Positions 10,601 to 20,180 of a stretch of 27,510 nucleotides of DNA are shown here, piece after piece. Under the pieces are notes generated by a model. It saw nothing but the letters and a program-made list of their open reading frames with translations. It had not been told where the DNA came from and did not search any database. Position 1 is the first letter of the stretch; every line of letters begins with the position of its first letter. The stretch comes from Euperipatoides rowelli (Eukaryota > Onychophora > Udeonychophora > Euonychophora > Peripatopsidae). The stretch is taken from the NCBI GenBank assembly GCA_003024985.2, contig PXIH01S0000522.1, one strand, 5' to 3'. A program made the translations under genes and the position numbers.

Positions 10601-11255
10601 AGCAACCAAGGCGAGATGATCTGAAATGCCACAGTCAACACGCTCTATTGAGCAGCATATAATAGGTGGTTCAATATTTGGGATAAATATTTTATCAATT
10701 CGATTCTGGCTTCTACTGAATGTAGGGCCAGACACATTTCCTCTCATAAGTACCCACATATCATTTAGGTTACATTCCTCAATCATATTAAAGTATCTGT
10801 GTGATTGTATTGTGGGGTCTGTATTGATATCTCCCGCCATGATGATAGGAGAATCGTTGTATTTGTTCAACAAGCTCCGTAATCCAAACATCAAGGTATG
10901 CCTCCTGTTATTTGGCTTGGAAGGTAAATATACAGAAATTAATATACGTTTCACATTAACAATAGATACCTCCAAAGCCATAAGGTTGCCATCATTATTC
11001 ATACACTCCTTAATAACCTGCAATACCTTTATTCTTTTTCCTTTTTTTATAAAGATACCGGTACCCCACTTTTTATTTATCCCTTTTTTAGACATGAAAA
11101 ATTCCCTTGAATCACTATGAATCATCATTCTATCAATTTTGGTTTCTTGGATATAAGCTGTCACAGTTATAATCCCCGATAAATGATAACAGCTGACACT
11201 GCTTTTCCAAGGTACTGATGCCAAATGTGTTTATTGTTATTATGTTTATTGCCAT
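7615..11255 (-). pseudogene. Element B ORF2: endonuclease / reverse transcriptase
   Basis: The likely start is the ATG at 11255 (MAINIITINTFGIS). Endonuclease landmarks are IQETK, SVYLPSKP, AGDIN (usually GDFN), NRIDKIF and SDHLAL, in 11130-10560. RT landmarks are PGLDGLPAEFY (about 9905-9935), WRPISLQN, QAYSIRGRCMLGN, LDQAKAFDATSH, RGVRQGDP, IEPLIRRLK and the catalytic YADD at 9230-9241. The C-terminal zinc-type motif CX2CX8HX4C is at 7914-7967. After a TAG at 7899 the tail continues to 7615, where PELWFRAVF matches PVIWFRTVF near the end of element C ORF2. Frame changes lie near 11130, 10450, 9560, 8750 and 7820. About 1,210 codons is a normal ORF2 size. IEPLIR and the domain order favour the Tx1/L1 group. 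Confidence 0.88.
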
Positions 11256-11280
11256 TATTGGGTTCGTAATTGGATGTTTT

Positions 11281-11443
11281 CTACAGATACTTTCTATTCT
11301 CTTTCCTTTTTTTTGGAACATTTTTCTCTTTGGGATTATTTGCACTTATAGATGAGAAAGACGAGAGATCATCTGCCGGCTCTGGAGCATTTCTCTTACG
11401 AGAATTCAGAGATGTCTCGTGTTCCACAAATTGTGCATGTCAA
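11281..11443 (-). pseudogene. Element B ORF1, last ~50 codons only
   Basis: The frame ending in TAG at 11281-11283 encodes a Lys/Arg-rich tail with KRNAPEPADDLSS, matching KRNAPSDDLSS at the ORF1 terminus of element A. It runs into the telomeric tract at about 11444, which fixes the 5' truncation point of element B. The stop lies about 25 nt upstream of the ORF2 ATG. Confidence 0.8.
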
Positions 11444-11444
11444 A

Positions 11445-11827
11445 GGGTTAGGGTTAGGGTTAGAGTGTTAGGGTTAGAGTTTTAGGGTTAGGGTTAGNNN
11501 NNNNNNNNNNNNNNNNNNNNNNNNNNNNNNNNNNNNNNNNNNNNNNNNNNNNNNNNNNNNNNNNNNNNNNNNNNNNNNNNNNNNNNNNNNNNNNNNNNNN
11601 NNNNNNNNNNNNNNNNNNNNNNNNNNNNNNNNNNNNNNNNNNNNNNNNNNNNNNNNNNNNNNNNNNNNNNNNNNNNNNNNNNNNNNNNNNNNNNNNNNNN
11701 NNNNNNNNNNNNNNNNNNNNNNNNNNNNNNNNNNNNNNNNNNNNNNNNNNNNNNNNNNNNNNNNNNNNNNNNNNNNNNNNNNNNNNNNNNNNNNNTTAGG
11801 GTTAGCGTGTTAGGGTTAGGGTTAGGG
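11445..11827 (+). repeat. TTAGGG tract with an internal 298-bp assembly gap
   Basis: GGGTTA units run from 11445 to 11497 with GTGTTAGGG and GAGTTTTAGGG variants. Unknown bases (n) fill 11498-11795, and the tract resumes at 11796-11827 with one GCGTGTTAGGG variant. Identical repeat type and strand on both sides imply the gap is telomeric repeat too, of unknown true length. It separates the truncated 5' end of B from the 3' end of C. Confidence 0.9.
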
Positions 11828-11984
11828 AAAAGGAAAAGTCATCCTACCTCCAAAACGCGGCTGAAATCTGCCTGGGTAGCTGACAGATCTCAGTGGTCCC
11901 GAGACCAAGAGTGTAGGGACCAAGATTTTTATTGACAGCAAGAGAGTAGCACAGAAAGGGTCCAAAAGATAGATATCTCTGGAC
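11828..11984 (-). promoter_or_regulatory. Element C 3'-terminal RNA module (hairpins and AATAAA)
   Basis: In element sense, hairpin 1 spans 11984-11960: GUCCA/UGGAC, a small internal loop, then AGAU/AUCU closed by an AUCU loop. AATAAA follows at 11933-11928, then a 5-bp stem AUCUG/CAGAU (11888-11884 with 11870-11866), then the 3' end at 11828. Distances from the 3' end (132, 100 and about 38 nt) match B and D closely although the stem sequences differ. The element ends against TTAGGG, with a few A/G bases at the join and no clear poly(A) tail. Confidence 0.65.
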
Positions 11985-13388
11985 GACAGTAAGAAAATAA
12001 CAAGATTCTCAATTTCATTTCACTTGGAGAAACACTGTAGACACAAACACTAAAACCAGTAATAAAAATAAAATAGGTTAAAAAACAACATGCAATCTGA
12101 ATGGATCCCCACACCCACACTAGCTAACCACCTAGCAGGGGGAGGAGGGAGGAAAGGGAGCCAGGAACCAACTCTGCAAAAAGACAGAGTGGGGGAAAAC
12201 AAGGATATTGGCGCATGGTGGAGAAGACTGTATGTACCCCACCTCTAGTTGGAGACGCCATAATGATAACACTGGTGAGGGGTTTAATCCATCAACCAAT
12301 GCACCACCTGAGAGGGGAGGAGGAATGCAGGAATAGGCATGATGGAAAACCATAGGAGGAAATGAGATGCAGAAATTAAAACTAGAACTGCCAAAAGCAA
12401 CAACTAGCACTAACTCACAGATTATATCAACAAACAGGCAACACCTAGCAGGGAGGAAGAGACAGAACAGGGATCTCAGCGCATGGTGGAGAAGGCATTA
12501 GGTTCTCCACCTCCAACAGGATACGCCATAATGATGGCAAGGGTGAGGGGTTTAATCCATCAACCGATGCACCATCTGAGAGGGGAGGAGGGATACAGGA
12601 ATAGGCATGATGGGAAAACAGATGAGAAATTGAGATGCAGAAATTAGAGCAGAAACCACCAACAGTGGCATCAGCTCCAACTTCTTCTATTCCTGTATCT
12701 CTCTTCCAGGTCGGCTTCTTGTGCTTATCTGGTTGATTGTGCAGTGAGTGAGGATGGATACTTTTATGCTGAGTGGGGTTTAGTGTAGAGTAGGTGTAGG
12801 TTTTAACTTAACAATAAGTAATAATAATTATAAATGTCTTTATTGCTCAGGTTTGGGTATGCAGGTCATCAAAGTCGGCCACCCGCTACATCTAGAGTGT
12901 GACCGAGAAACTGATGTCAATTTCACATTAGATCAGGCCCCCGTACATGAGAGGAAGACTGATCTACAAATGAGAAAACACTACTCATCAGGTTCAATGC
13001 CAAGTGGTCACAGACATACAAATCAAAACCCTGCACAACCACCACCAAAGTTGTGAATTGGAGGCAGAGCAACCATGGTCACACTTCCCATGTTCAAAGC
13101 CAAATTTTCGTTTTCCCTCAACAAGAGAAGAGGGTTGTAGCCATACTGATGGTGAACAAGCGAGAGCAGCCACTTGGATATCACCCAGGCAGTCACAGCG
13201 TTAATCTTCACAGACTCGACCACCAAGCATGGACGACTCCATGGAGAACACTACTCACTGAGCTGCATAAACTGAAAGTGTAACCATAAAAGAAAACATA
13301 ATCACATATAAACATAGCAAGGCTATGAAGATACAAATCAGTCTAGCCTGGCTCCCACCTAAGTAGAGACCAGGCACAAAGCATGAGT
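11985..13388 (-). other. Element C 3' UTR, non-coding
   Basis: No credible gene is present. The region holds a duplicated block (12129-12665) rich in GGGGAGGAGG, with a GGGGTTTAATCC motif related to the element B 3' UTR. The remainder (about 12670-13388) shows no repeat or conserved motif that I can identify. Short open frames here have no matches among the other copies. Confidence 0.7.
12129..12665 (-). repeat. Imperfect tandem duplication in the element C 3' UTR
   Basis: CACCTAGCAGG occurs at 12129 and 12442, GCGCATGGTGGAGAAG at 12211 and 12479, and GAATAGGCATGATGG at 12331 and 12599. The main period is 268 bp; the first unit has about 45 extra bases near its left end. The copies are similar but clearly diverged. 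Confidence 0.85.
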
Positions 13389-16300
13389 TTAAAAAACAAA
13401 GAAAACAGTTCTGAACCAAATGACAGGCTGCCTGATGGGAGAGAGTCCCGGATGGGCGATTGATACAAAATGCTTATAGCACACAAATATCAAACAGCAA
13501 AGAGAAGCCACTTTTAGTGTCTTGATCTTTTTACTCCAGTATTTCTTGTATCTAGGATCCAGAGAGTTGATATAATGAACCAGAAAGCTATCAATATTTC
13601 TCTTTTCAGCCCACATCAGCAGGTAAGTAGGACAGTTCAAGAATATATGTAAATCAACTAATGTCCATCTCCCACAAGCAGCACAATTTGGTGAGGTGAT
13701 ATGTCCCATCAAGAAGCTTCTCCTTGGAGAAGTTAATCGATCATGAAAAGCTCTCCAGGTGACACCAGACCACTTGCGAGGAATCACAGAACTCCATATT
13801 GAAGACCAAGCAATCTTACTACCAACAAACATTACAGCAGCAGGGCCGAGCGCCCTAGTACTATTAACATTATGTACCAAAGCATGCACCGTTGCAGTAG
13901 TGAGAGACGTAATTGTCTTACTATAACCATTAAGGTTGACCCGAGCTTCACCCATCGTAACTGGGACCAAATCAGCAATCAGTTAATCATCCTGTGGCAA
14001 AGTCCCATACAATTGTCTAAACGTGAAATGATGAGCAAGAAAATCGGTAACGTAGGTACATAGGTCATATGAGCTTTTCAGGCGACACCTATGATTAATT
14101 AAGTCTGAAACTGTATAGTCAGTATTGCGAGCATTCCACCGGGGAAATTGTAGATCATTAGATGCAATATATCTGTTATGATAGATCGGTTGTGCAAGCA
14201 GCAAAGGTAGCTTTAACTCAGGCACCACCTGCAACACATCCAAAGCTCCCCACAGTTCCTTATACTCAGGCAGCATGATACACTTAGAGAAAGCAGCTGC
14301 CTTCGCAAAAAAGAGATGGCAACCAATATTCCCATCAGCACAGGTCCTCAACATAGCACTCATCACACGAGTTTCAAGAGTGACAAACTGAGTAGTAGCA
14401 AGCCGTCTGAACCTAGACACCCGACAGGCCACCATTCTAGCATACAGATCTGGAAAATTGACCCCACCTCTTGAATAGGGCTGTGATAAGCAAGAAACAG
14501 CTACCCACTTACGCCTAGCACTGCCCCAGAAAGCATCAGTAAGAATGGCATGCAACTTCTTGATCTTGCTTAATGTTGGTGAAATAGTGTGAAACAAATA
14601 CAGAATCTTAGATACAAGAAACGACTTAATTAGTATGACTTTTACAGGCACAGAGGAACGATCCAGAACACATCTTTGACTAGCAGTATACCCAACCTTC
14701 TCAATCAATAACTTATAGTTCTGCCTGTCCGTAGTAGGTGTTCCAAATAACACTCCCAGGGACTTAAAGAAATCTGTCCTGGATAACAAATATTCCTCAC
14801 ATTAGGGTCATGATCACATCTCATATTGTATGCAAACAGCTGTGTCTTGGCAATATTAAGAGTTGCCCCGGTTTCAGTACCAAATTCCCCAAAGATATGT
14901 AGTGCCTTCGGAAGTCCAGCAGATGACCTAAAAAACAGTCAGGTCATCTGCATAGACAGACAGTGGAAAATGCTCAGGACCAATCCTAAATGCATATTTG
15001 ACAAGGTCAGCCTTAAGACACCTAACCAGTGGTTCAATAAAAAAAGAGAATAAAATCCCTGATGAAGGATCACCTTGATTGACCCCCCTGAATATGGAAA
15101 TTGCAGGAGAGAAAGCTCTGTTAATAACAAGATGTGTAGCAGCACCTTTATATAACAATGAAATCAGTTTCCTGGCATGCAAGCCAAAGTTCAAACGACA
15201 GAAAATACTGTCCAGAAAAAGATGGGACACAGCATCAAATGCCTTTCTCTGGTCAAGAGAGGCGACCAAAAGTGGAAGCCCCCTCTTTCTAACAAACCAA
15301 ATAAGATCCCTAGTGGCTGCAGCGTTCCCAAGCATGCACCTCCCCTTGATTGAATATGCTTGCTCCGCAGAAATGATAGAATCACCTATTAAAGACAAAC
15401 GAGAAGCCATGATCCTAGACAAGATCTTGTAATCTTGGTTCTGTATTGATATAGGCCGCCATGCATCAAACGAACTCAACTGCTCTTGGGTATAAAATTG
15501 TGTAGACCTGCTGAAAAGAAGCAGGAACTGCTCCGATCAGAAAAATCCTATCAAACACCCTGGCCAAAGGCCCTACCAGTTGGAGACGGAATTTGCGATA
15601 AAATTCATTGGGCAGGCCATCCAACCCAGGCGATTTACCTGACTTGAGCCCCTTAATGATGTCCGATATGACGTCAGCAGAAGGAGCATCAATAAAGCCA
15701 TTAGTACTCTCAACATTCACAGCAGACAACAATTTGAGAAACCTATTACATGCAGAAACCCTGCAAGGCCAAGGGGCCATTTGTCTACTAATATTACCTA
15801 CAACAGCACTCCTGATATCCTTATCATTAGATTAAGTGACTCCGTCCACAACTAATTCGTCCATTTTCATAGGCAAATGTCTCCTCACAGCCGACTGAGC
15901 TTTGGCCCATACCTTCTTAGGGCCATTCAAGACATCAAAACCAATCCTTGATGGTCACCAACTCATCACTATTGAAAAGGAAATCCCGTGATTTAGTAAA
16001 ATTTGACTCAAGAAACTTCCTCTTCAGAGCCCCAAGTGTCCTAGCACATTCCTTCCATAAAGATGAAACAAAATCAGGCAGTGAGCTCTTAAAACTGTCC
16101 CACAGCAGGAAGACACCAATATTGTCTTTGGCAAAGAAATCAGTAATATATCGGGCCGTCACTTCACAGAAAATTCGATCCTCAAGAGCCTCGAGTGGGA
16201 ATTTCCACATGGGCAACCTGGAGTTCTGGGCGACTCCTGGAACTTCAAAGCGAAACAGCACAGCATGGTGATCAGAAAAGTGACATTTTACAGTTCTAAT

Positions 16301-16912
16301 GGTGGCAGGCTTAAAACCACTATTAATAGTAAACCTGGTAAAAATCTTATCAAGCCTGGCTTTCGATCTAGGAAAGGTGGCACCACTGGTAGCACCTATA
16401 ATTTGAGGCCATGCATCAAGAAACTGCATTGACGCAAGATGGTTGTACAAAAACCTACCAATACTGCCCACTCATCCTGGTTAAAATCACCAGCAATAAG
16501 GTTAGTACCAGAGTGTGCATTCAAAAAATTCATCAATTTAAAAATCAAAGAGAATCGCAGTAGTCTAGGCTGAGTAGGGAGATAAATCGACACTATTATC
16601 ATAGGAACATTGTCTACCTTGGCAGAGATTGCCACAAAATTACCATCACCAGGAATGGTAGAGGGAACAGCAAAAACATCAGATATTTGGATGGACTTAC
16701 GCACCAAAACCGCAGTACCCCACCTGGGGTGAAGTGGCGAATGACATACATAAGAAGACCACCGATCAGAATTAATTTTGATCACTGAAGCTTTAACTTC
16801 TTGAATGCAAGGCAATGTCCACATTATTGATTTCAAGAAAAGCCAGCAACTGGCATTGCCGAATATTGGAAGCACAACCGGAAGTATTGAGAGATATAAG
16901 CCTAAGAGACAT
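13389..16912 (-). pseudogene. Element C ORF2: endonuclease / reverse transcriptase
   Basis: The start is best placed at the ATG at 16912 (MSLRLISLNTSGC), aligning with the ORF2 starts of A, B and E. Endonuclease landmarks are CIQEVK, RWGTAVLVRK, SIYLPTQP, AGDFNQD, ARLDKIF and SDHHAV, down to about 16250. RT landmarks are PGLDGLPNEFY (about 15600-15640), WRPISIQN, QAYSIKGRCMLGN, LDQRKAFDAVSH, RGVNQGDP, IEPLVRCLK and YADD at 14943-14954. The C-terminal CX2CX8HX4C is at 13632-13685, followed by a conserved tail with WFRTVF. Frame changes occur near 16810, 16465, 15850, 15475, 14930 and 14790, and there is a stop near 13980. About 1,170 codons. Bases are balanced in AT, unlike the AT-rich element B. 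Confidence 0.88.
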
Positions 16913-17041
16913 CTTAAAGGTGGACCACAGCAAACACAGCCCAGATTACAGAACAGTAGAACAGGAAAAAACAACAAAAGTCTGAATCAGTAGATCAACA
17001 GGAAGGGGATCTAAGTTTTACGATTTTTCTTCTGAATATGT

Positions 17042-17770
17042 TTACCCTTGTCTCTCACCAGAAGCACCTGACTCTGACCCACTAGCTGCACGTTTATTCG
17101 CACTTTCTGCTTCCTTTCTCCGAGCAAGCTGATAGTCAACAGCATGCTGCAAAAAACTTTCAACATCTTTCATATTCCCACATAACTCTAGGGCAAACTT
17201 TTCTCGCTGTGATATGGCCATTGCCTTCTCAAAATCAACTGCAGCAAGTAACCTCTCAGGATATTCGCCCTTTGCATCTTTATAGTCCTGAGCCTCACCA
17301 AATATGGCAGAGAGTTCAAAAAACTCTTTGCTCAAATACTTCAAACCGCTTTCCAAGGTCCTGGGGAAGACCACAGCTGGCTTGACCTCATGAGGCACCA
17401 AAGATTCTTTAAACCTATGGCCCACAACCTCAGAGGGTGCTGCCTGCACACCTTTAGAGGTCCCCTTATTCTCCACTGAGCTATAAGAAGAAACCCTGTG
17501 AAGCTCCCCCTTATTAGGGACACAATATTGGGTTTTACTTATCGAAGATGGTGATACTTTACGAACCATCTTCCCTCTTCCAGGTGAAGAAGGAGCANTT
17601 ATGCTTTGAACTCTTGGCTTCTTCCCCACTGAGAGTTCAGAACCCGTACCATCACCAGAAGAGATGGCTGGAAGAAAAGCAGTTACCACACAGTCAGAAG
17701 CTGGTGAACTGCTCACTGACAGTGGATCCCCTGTAGATGCTACAGAAGGGACAGCAACATCATCCTTCAT
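17042..17770 (-). CDS. Element C ORF1b: C-terminal ORF1 region or separate small ORF
   Basis: A 242-codon open frame whose ATG (17770) overlaps the TGA of the upstream frame in the sequence ATGA. It begins MKDDVAVPSVASTGD and has a Ser/Pro-rich, basic first half. The second half contains a probable helical block (FFELSAIFGEAQDYKDAKGE, then YPERLL) shared with the ORF1 C-terminus of element A (FELISALSEAN and GEYPQTLL), and ends in a Lys/Arg- and Ser-rich tail. It could be translated by termination-reinitiation at ATGA, as known for ORF1/ORF2 of some LINEs, or it may be the end of a single ORF1 displaced by one indel. One ambiguous codon occurs near 17598. No known domain recognised. Confidence 0.6.
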   Translation of the reverse strand: MKDDVAVPSVASTGDPLSVSSSPASDCVVTAFLPAISSGDGTGSELSVGKKPRVQSIXAPSSPGRGKMVRKVSPSSISKTQYCVPNKGELHRVSSYSSVENKGTSKGVQAAPSEVVGHRFKESLVPHEVKPAVVFPRTLESGLKYLSKEFFELSAIFGEAQDYKDAKGEYPERLLAAVDFEKAMAISQREKFALELCGNMKDVESFLQHAVDYQLARRKEAESANKRAASGSESGASGERQG

Positions 17771-19357
17771 ACTAGCATGACCGTGCTCAACGGGACTACT
17801 GGATATACCTTACGTATAGCATCAGCCCGTAGATTATACATATCAATAGCGTTCATTGCCCCAGCTGTAGCCGAGGCCTGAACGCTAGAAGTCGCAATCG
17901 ACGACCCTCCTGAAGCTTGAATGGTCGTTTTACCGGCACCAGCAGAAACAGGCTGTGGCAACCCACTCAGCAACATTTGCTTAAAAGTCATAGGTTCCGC
18001 CTGCTCATCAGAATGAAAAAAACCCTCCTCAACACCCAAATCCGGCTTACTATTCAGCACCAGGCGACAGTTGCGTCTTAAGTGGCCAGTTCCACCACAT
18101 TTGAAACACTTAGTCAGACCAGATGCTACATTGAAGAACAGCGGTAGCCCACCGTACATTATAGAAATGGTCTCAGGGATAGGGTCGTCATTGAGCATCC
18201 TAACCCAGACCTTCCTGCGATGAGATTTCACATGTCTCAATGAATCGCAAGACACAGGGGCCTTGACAAACGTAAAATCATCAGGGGAACATTTGCCAAC
18301 CCCACTCAAGGCCTCAACTAAATCTGCATGAGGAATGAATGGGGGAACCCCTTGAATCAGAAGTGAAACAGGCTTTTCTGACATCCGGTACACCTTGACC
18401 CACTGCCCATCCAACTCCAAACCCTTATCCACCAGGCGATCAACCGCCATGGGATTGGAGACAGTGATCTCGAGCCTATTACGATTTTCGCCATCAAAGG
18501 ACACAATGTTCCTTTTCCCTATAATCTTGCCAGTGGCTTCCAGGTAGTCCTAGAATGAAAACCCATATGATTTCCGAACCCAAAAAGTCGACTGCAAATA
18601 GGACTCATAGGTAGCAGCCTGAACAGCAGTAGTATTTACGACAGCACACTGGTTACCAACTCCATCTTTGTCCGAGGACAAAGGGACACTCACACCACTA
18701 TCAACTATATGAGATTGACCCACTATGTCATTGACATCAGGCTCAGTCATCAGTGTATCATCACTTGGAGCAACAGCTCCAGCCAAAGGAGGCTTGGTTT
18801 ATTCCATCATCACCAGAAACTTTAAATGCAGCAGTATTCAACAGCCTCTTCTTAACGTTATCAAAAAACCCCAATTCACCATCATTATGTGATGTTGTCC
18901 CACGACGCAGGTAGGGGGCAGCCCTGGACCTACCAACTGGCCTGGGAAGGCCACTCCTGCGGGTCTTAAATTGCCCAGAAGTACTATTAGGGGTCTTCAA
19001 AAAATCACTAGCACACCATTTAGCTGCAGCTTTAGTATCAGCTGATACTAAAAGACCCTCTGATACTTCCATTGCCACACCTCCATCATCATTCCAGATC
19101 CCATCATCATCATCAGCCCAGTCAGCATGCTCAGGCACCGGATCCACAACCTTTGGCACCAACCCCTCCAAAAATGGATCAGAAGTACTAGGGTGCGGGT
19201 CTTTAGGTCCTGGAGTACCTACATCAGAAGACCGCCCATCAGCANTCTCATCAACCACAGCAGGCACCAGTCCAGCTTGATCATAGGCCACAACAGCTAA
19301 CTCAAATGATGAACTAAAATTTGCCACCCAAGAAGGGGGGGGGGTACTAGATTCCAT
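17767..19357 (-). pseudogene. Element C ORF1: nucleic-acid-binding protein with CCHC zinc knuckle
   Basis: The start is placed at 19357 (MESSTPPPSWVANF), which follows a stretch resembling a UTR; an upstream ATG at 19471 encodes a hydrophobic leader unlike the other copies. The order is an acidic N-terminus, a basic Arg-rich stretch, YLQSTFWVRK, SFDGENRNRLEIT, an RRM-like region ending SHRRKVWVRM, one knuckle CFKCGGTGHLRRNC, and a Gln/Ser-rich end. A frame change lies near 18790 and an in-frame TAG at 18550-18552 stands where element A has a Gln or Glu. The likely role is binding element RNA in a ribonucleoprotein particle. Confidence 0.82.
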
Positions 19358-19877
19358 GTTACTAGCACAAGTAGTCAACTCAGGGAACAAAAATAAATAC
19401 AAAATACAGACTGAAAGGCAATTTTTTAACTTAAAAACAGGCCCCAACCCAACACTTTGTAGCCTAGTCAAACTATGTAAACAGCAAATAATTTATCAAA
19501 TAAATGGTTCTAGTATTAAATAAAACAATTCCCTGTTTAGTAGATACTTACTTAACAAGGTCAAAGAAAGAAAACCCCCACAAAATAGCACCAAAATTGC
19601 TCAGGATAGTGCACTAGTTGTCACTGCAATACTTAAGCATAAAATGAAAGGCCTAAGCCAACCTAGTAATCATATATAAGCATTTTAAAACACACTAATT
19701 AATGCATAATTATTCGATACACCACTCAAATTTACATCATACTATCAATAAACTTACTTCTATTATTGAAATTAATGCAAATATCTCCTTACTTGAGGCT
19801 TGGTATTGATTTAAAACAAAAATAAGAGAGCAAGAAAAATCTGCCAGCCTTTCCAATATGGAAGCCAAACAGGAAGT
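19358..19877 (-). promoter_or_regulatory. Element C 5' UTR, probable promoter region
   Basis: This 520-bp AT-rich leader contains no long ORF and no tandem monomers, unlike element A. Its first bases (19860-19877, + strand GGAAGCCAAACAGGAAGT) match the 5' terminus of element A at about 15 of 18 positions. The rest of the two leaders is unrelated to the eye. Promoter function is inferred from position. Confidence 0.55.
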
Positions 19878-19893
19878 AAGGGTTAGGGTTAGG
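19878..19893 (+). repeat. Short TTAGGG tract between elements C and D
   Basis: About two and a half GGGTTA units separate the 5' end of C from the 3' end of D. The tract is much shorter than the other three, close to the minimum expected for two insertions in adjacent repeat units. Confidence 0.88.
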
Positions 19894-20114
19894 TGTAGTA
19901 CATCCTGCCTCCTCGTCCGGGATACTCCCACCTTGGTCGAGGGGTGAAAGTATTGGGCCCCGAGAGTCGGAGTGCAAGGAATCAAATTTTTTTTATTGAT
20001 AGTCAAAGATAAAGGAACAGGTGAAGAGTTCTACAGATAGACATCTGCAGAACAATAGAAGACATATGATAGTACTAATGCAACAGCATGTGGAGGAGCA
20101 GTCCCAAGGCCCAA
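19894..20114 (-). mobile_element. Element D: severely 5'-truncated LINE tail (~220 bp)
   Basis: From 19894 to about 20075 the sequence follows the 3' end of element B closely: CATCCTGCCTCCTCGTCC, ATTGGGCCCCGAGAGT, GTGCAAGGAATCAAA and AATAAA. It then diverges and ends at a TTAGGG tract. Hairpin 1 (20053-20028) is an 11-bp stem with one G-U pair and a GUCU loop; AATAAA lies at 19997-19992; hairpin 2 pairs 19953-19948 with 19927-19922. Both ends at telomeric repeats make it an independent insertion, truncated very early in reverse transcription. Confidence 0.85.
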
Positions 20115-20180
20115 TGTTAGGGTTAGGTTTGGGTTTGGGTTTGGGTTAGGGTTTGCGTTAGGGTTTGGGTTAGGGTTAGG
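20115..20180 (+). repeat. Degenerate telomeric tract with TTTGGG variants, between D and E
   Basis: TTAGGG units are mixed with several TTTGGG units and one TTTGCG unit. This is the only tract with consecutive TTTGGG variants. It lies between the truncated 5' end of D and the 3' end of E. Confidence 0.9.

Larger units (their letters stand above)
5424..11444 (-). mobile_element. Element B: Tx1/L1-like LINE, 3'-complete, 5'-truncated in ORF1
   Basis: On the minus strand the element starts inside the last codons of ORF1 (11443-11281), continues with ORF2 (11255-7615) and ends with a 2.2-kb 3' UTR at 5424. Both ends abut TTAGGG tracts. The 5' truncation with an intact 3' end is the usual product of incomplete target-primed reverse transcription. 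The 3' terminal 160 bp resemble those of D (close) and C (more distant). The ORF1 tail (KRNAP...DDLSS) resembles element A, so A and B may be related families, but the missing 3' end of A prevents a direct test. Confidence 0.88.
11828..19877 (-). mobile_element. Element C: Tx1/L1-like LINE, complete from 5' to 3' end
   Basis: About 8.05 kb, with both ends against TTAGGG. In element sense it has a 520-bp 5' UTR (19877-19358), ORF1 (19357-17767), a downstream frame here called ORF1b (17770-17042), a gap of about 129 nt, ORF2 (16912-13389) and a 1.56-kb 3' UTR (13388-11828). It is the best guide in the window to the full layout of this LINE group. ORF1 and ORF2 carry frameshifts and stops, so the copy is old. 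Its 3'-terminal module has the same plan as in B and D but a diverged sequence. Confidence 0.9.

Noticed and set aside
12853-13283. Three overlapping short + strand frames in the element C 3' UTR
   Set aside because: All are under 80 codons, overlap one another in different frames, show no motif, and have no equivalent in B or E.
18550-18552. Stop-codon reassignment or programmed read-through in ORF1 (TAG in A and C)
   Set aside because: The TAGs of A and C are at different places in the protein, and E uses TAA, TGA and TAG. That pattern fits ordinary decay.
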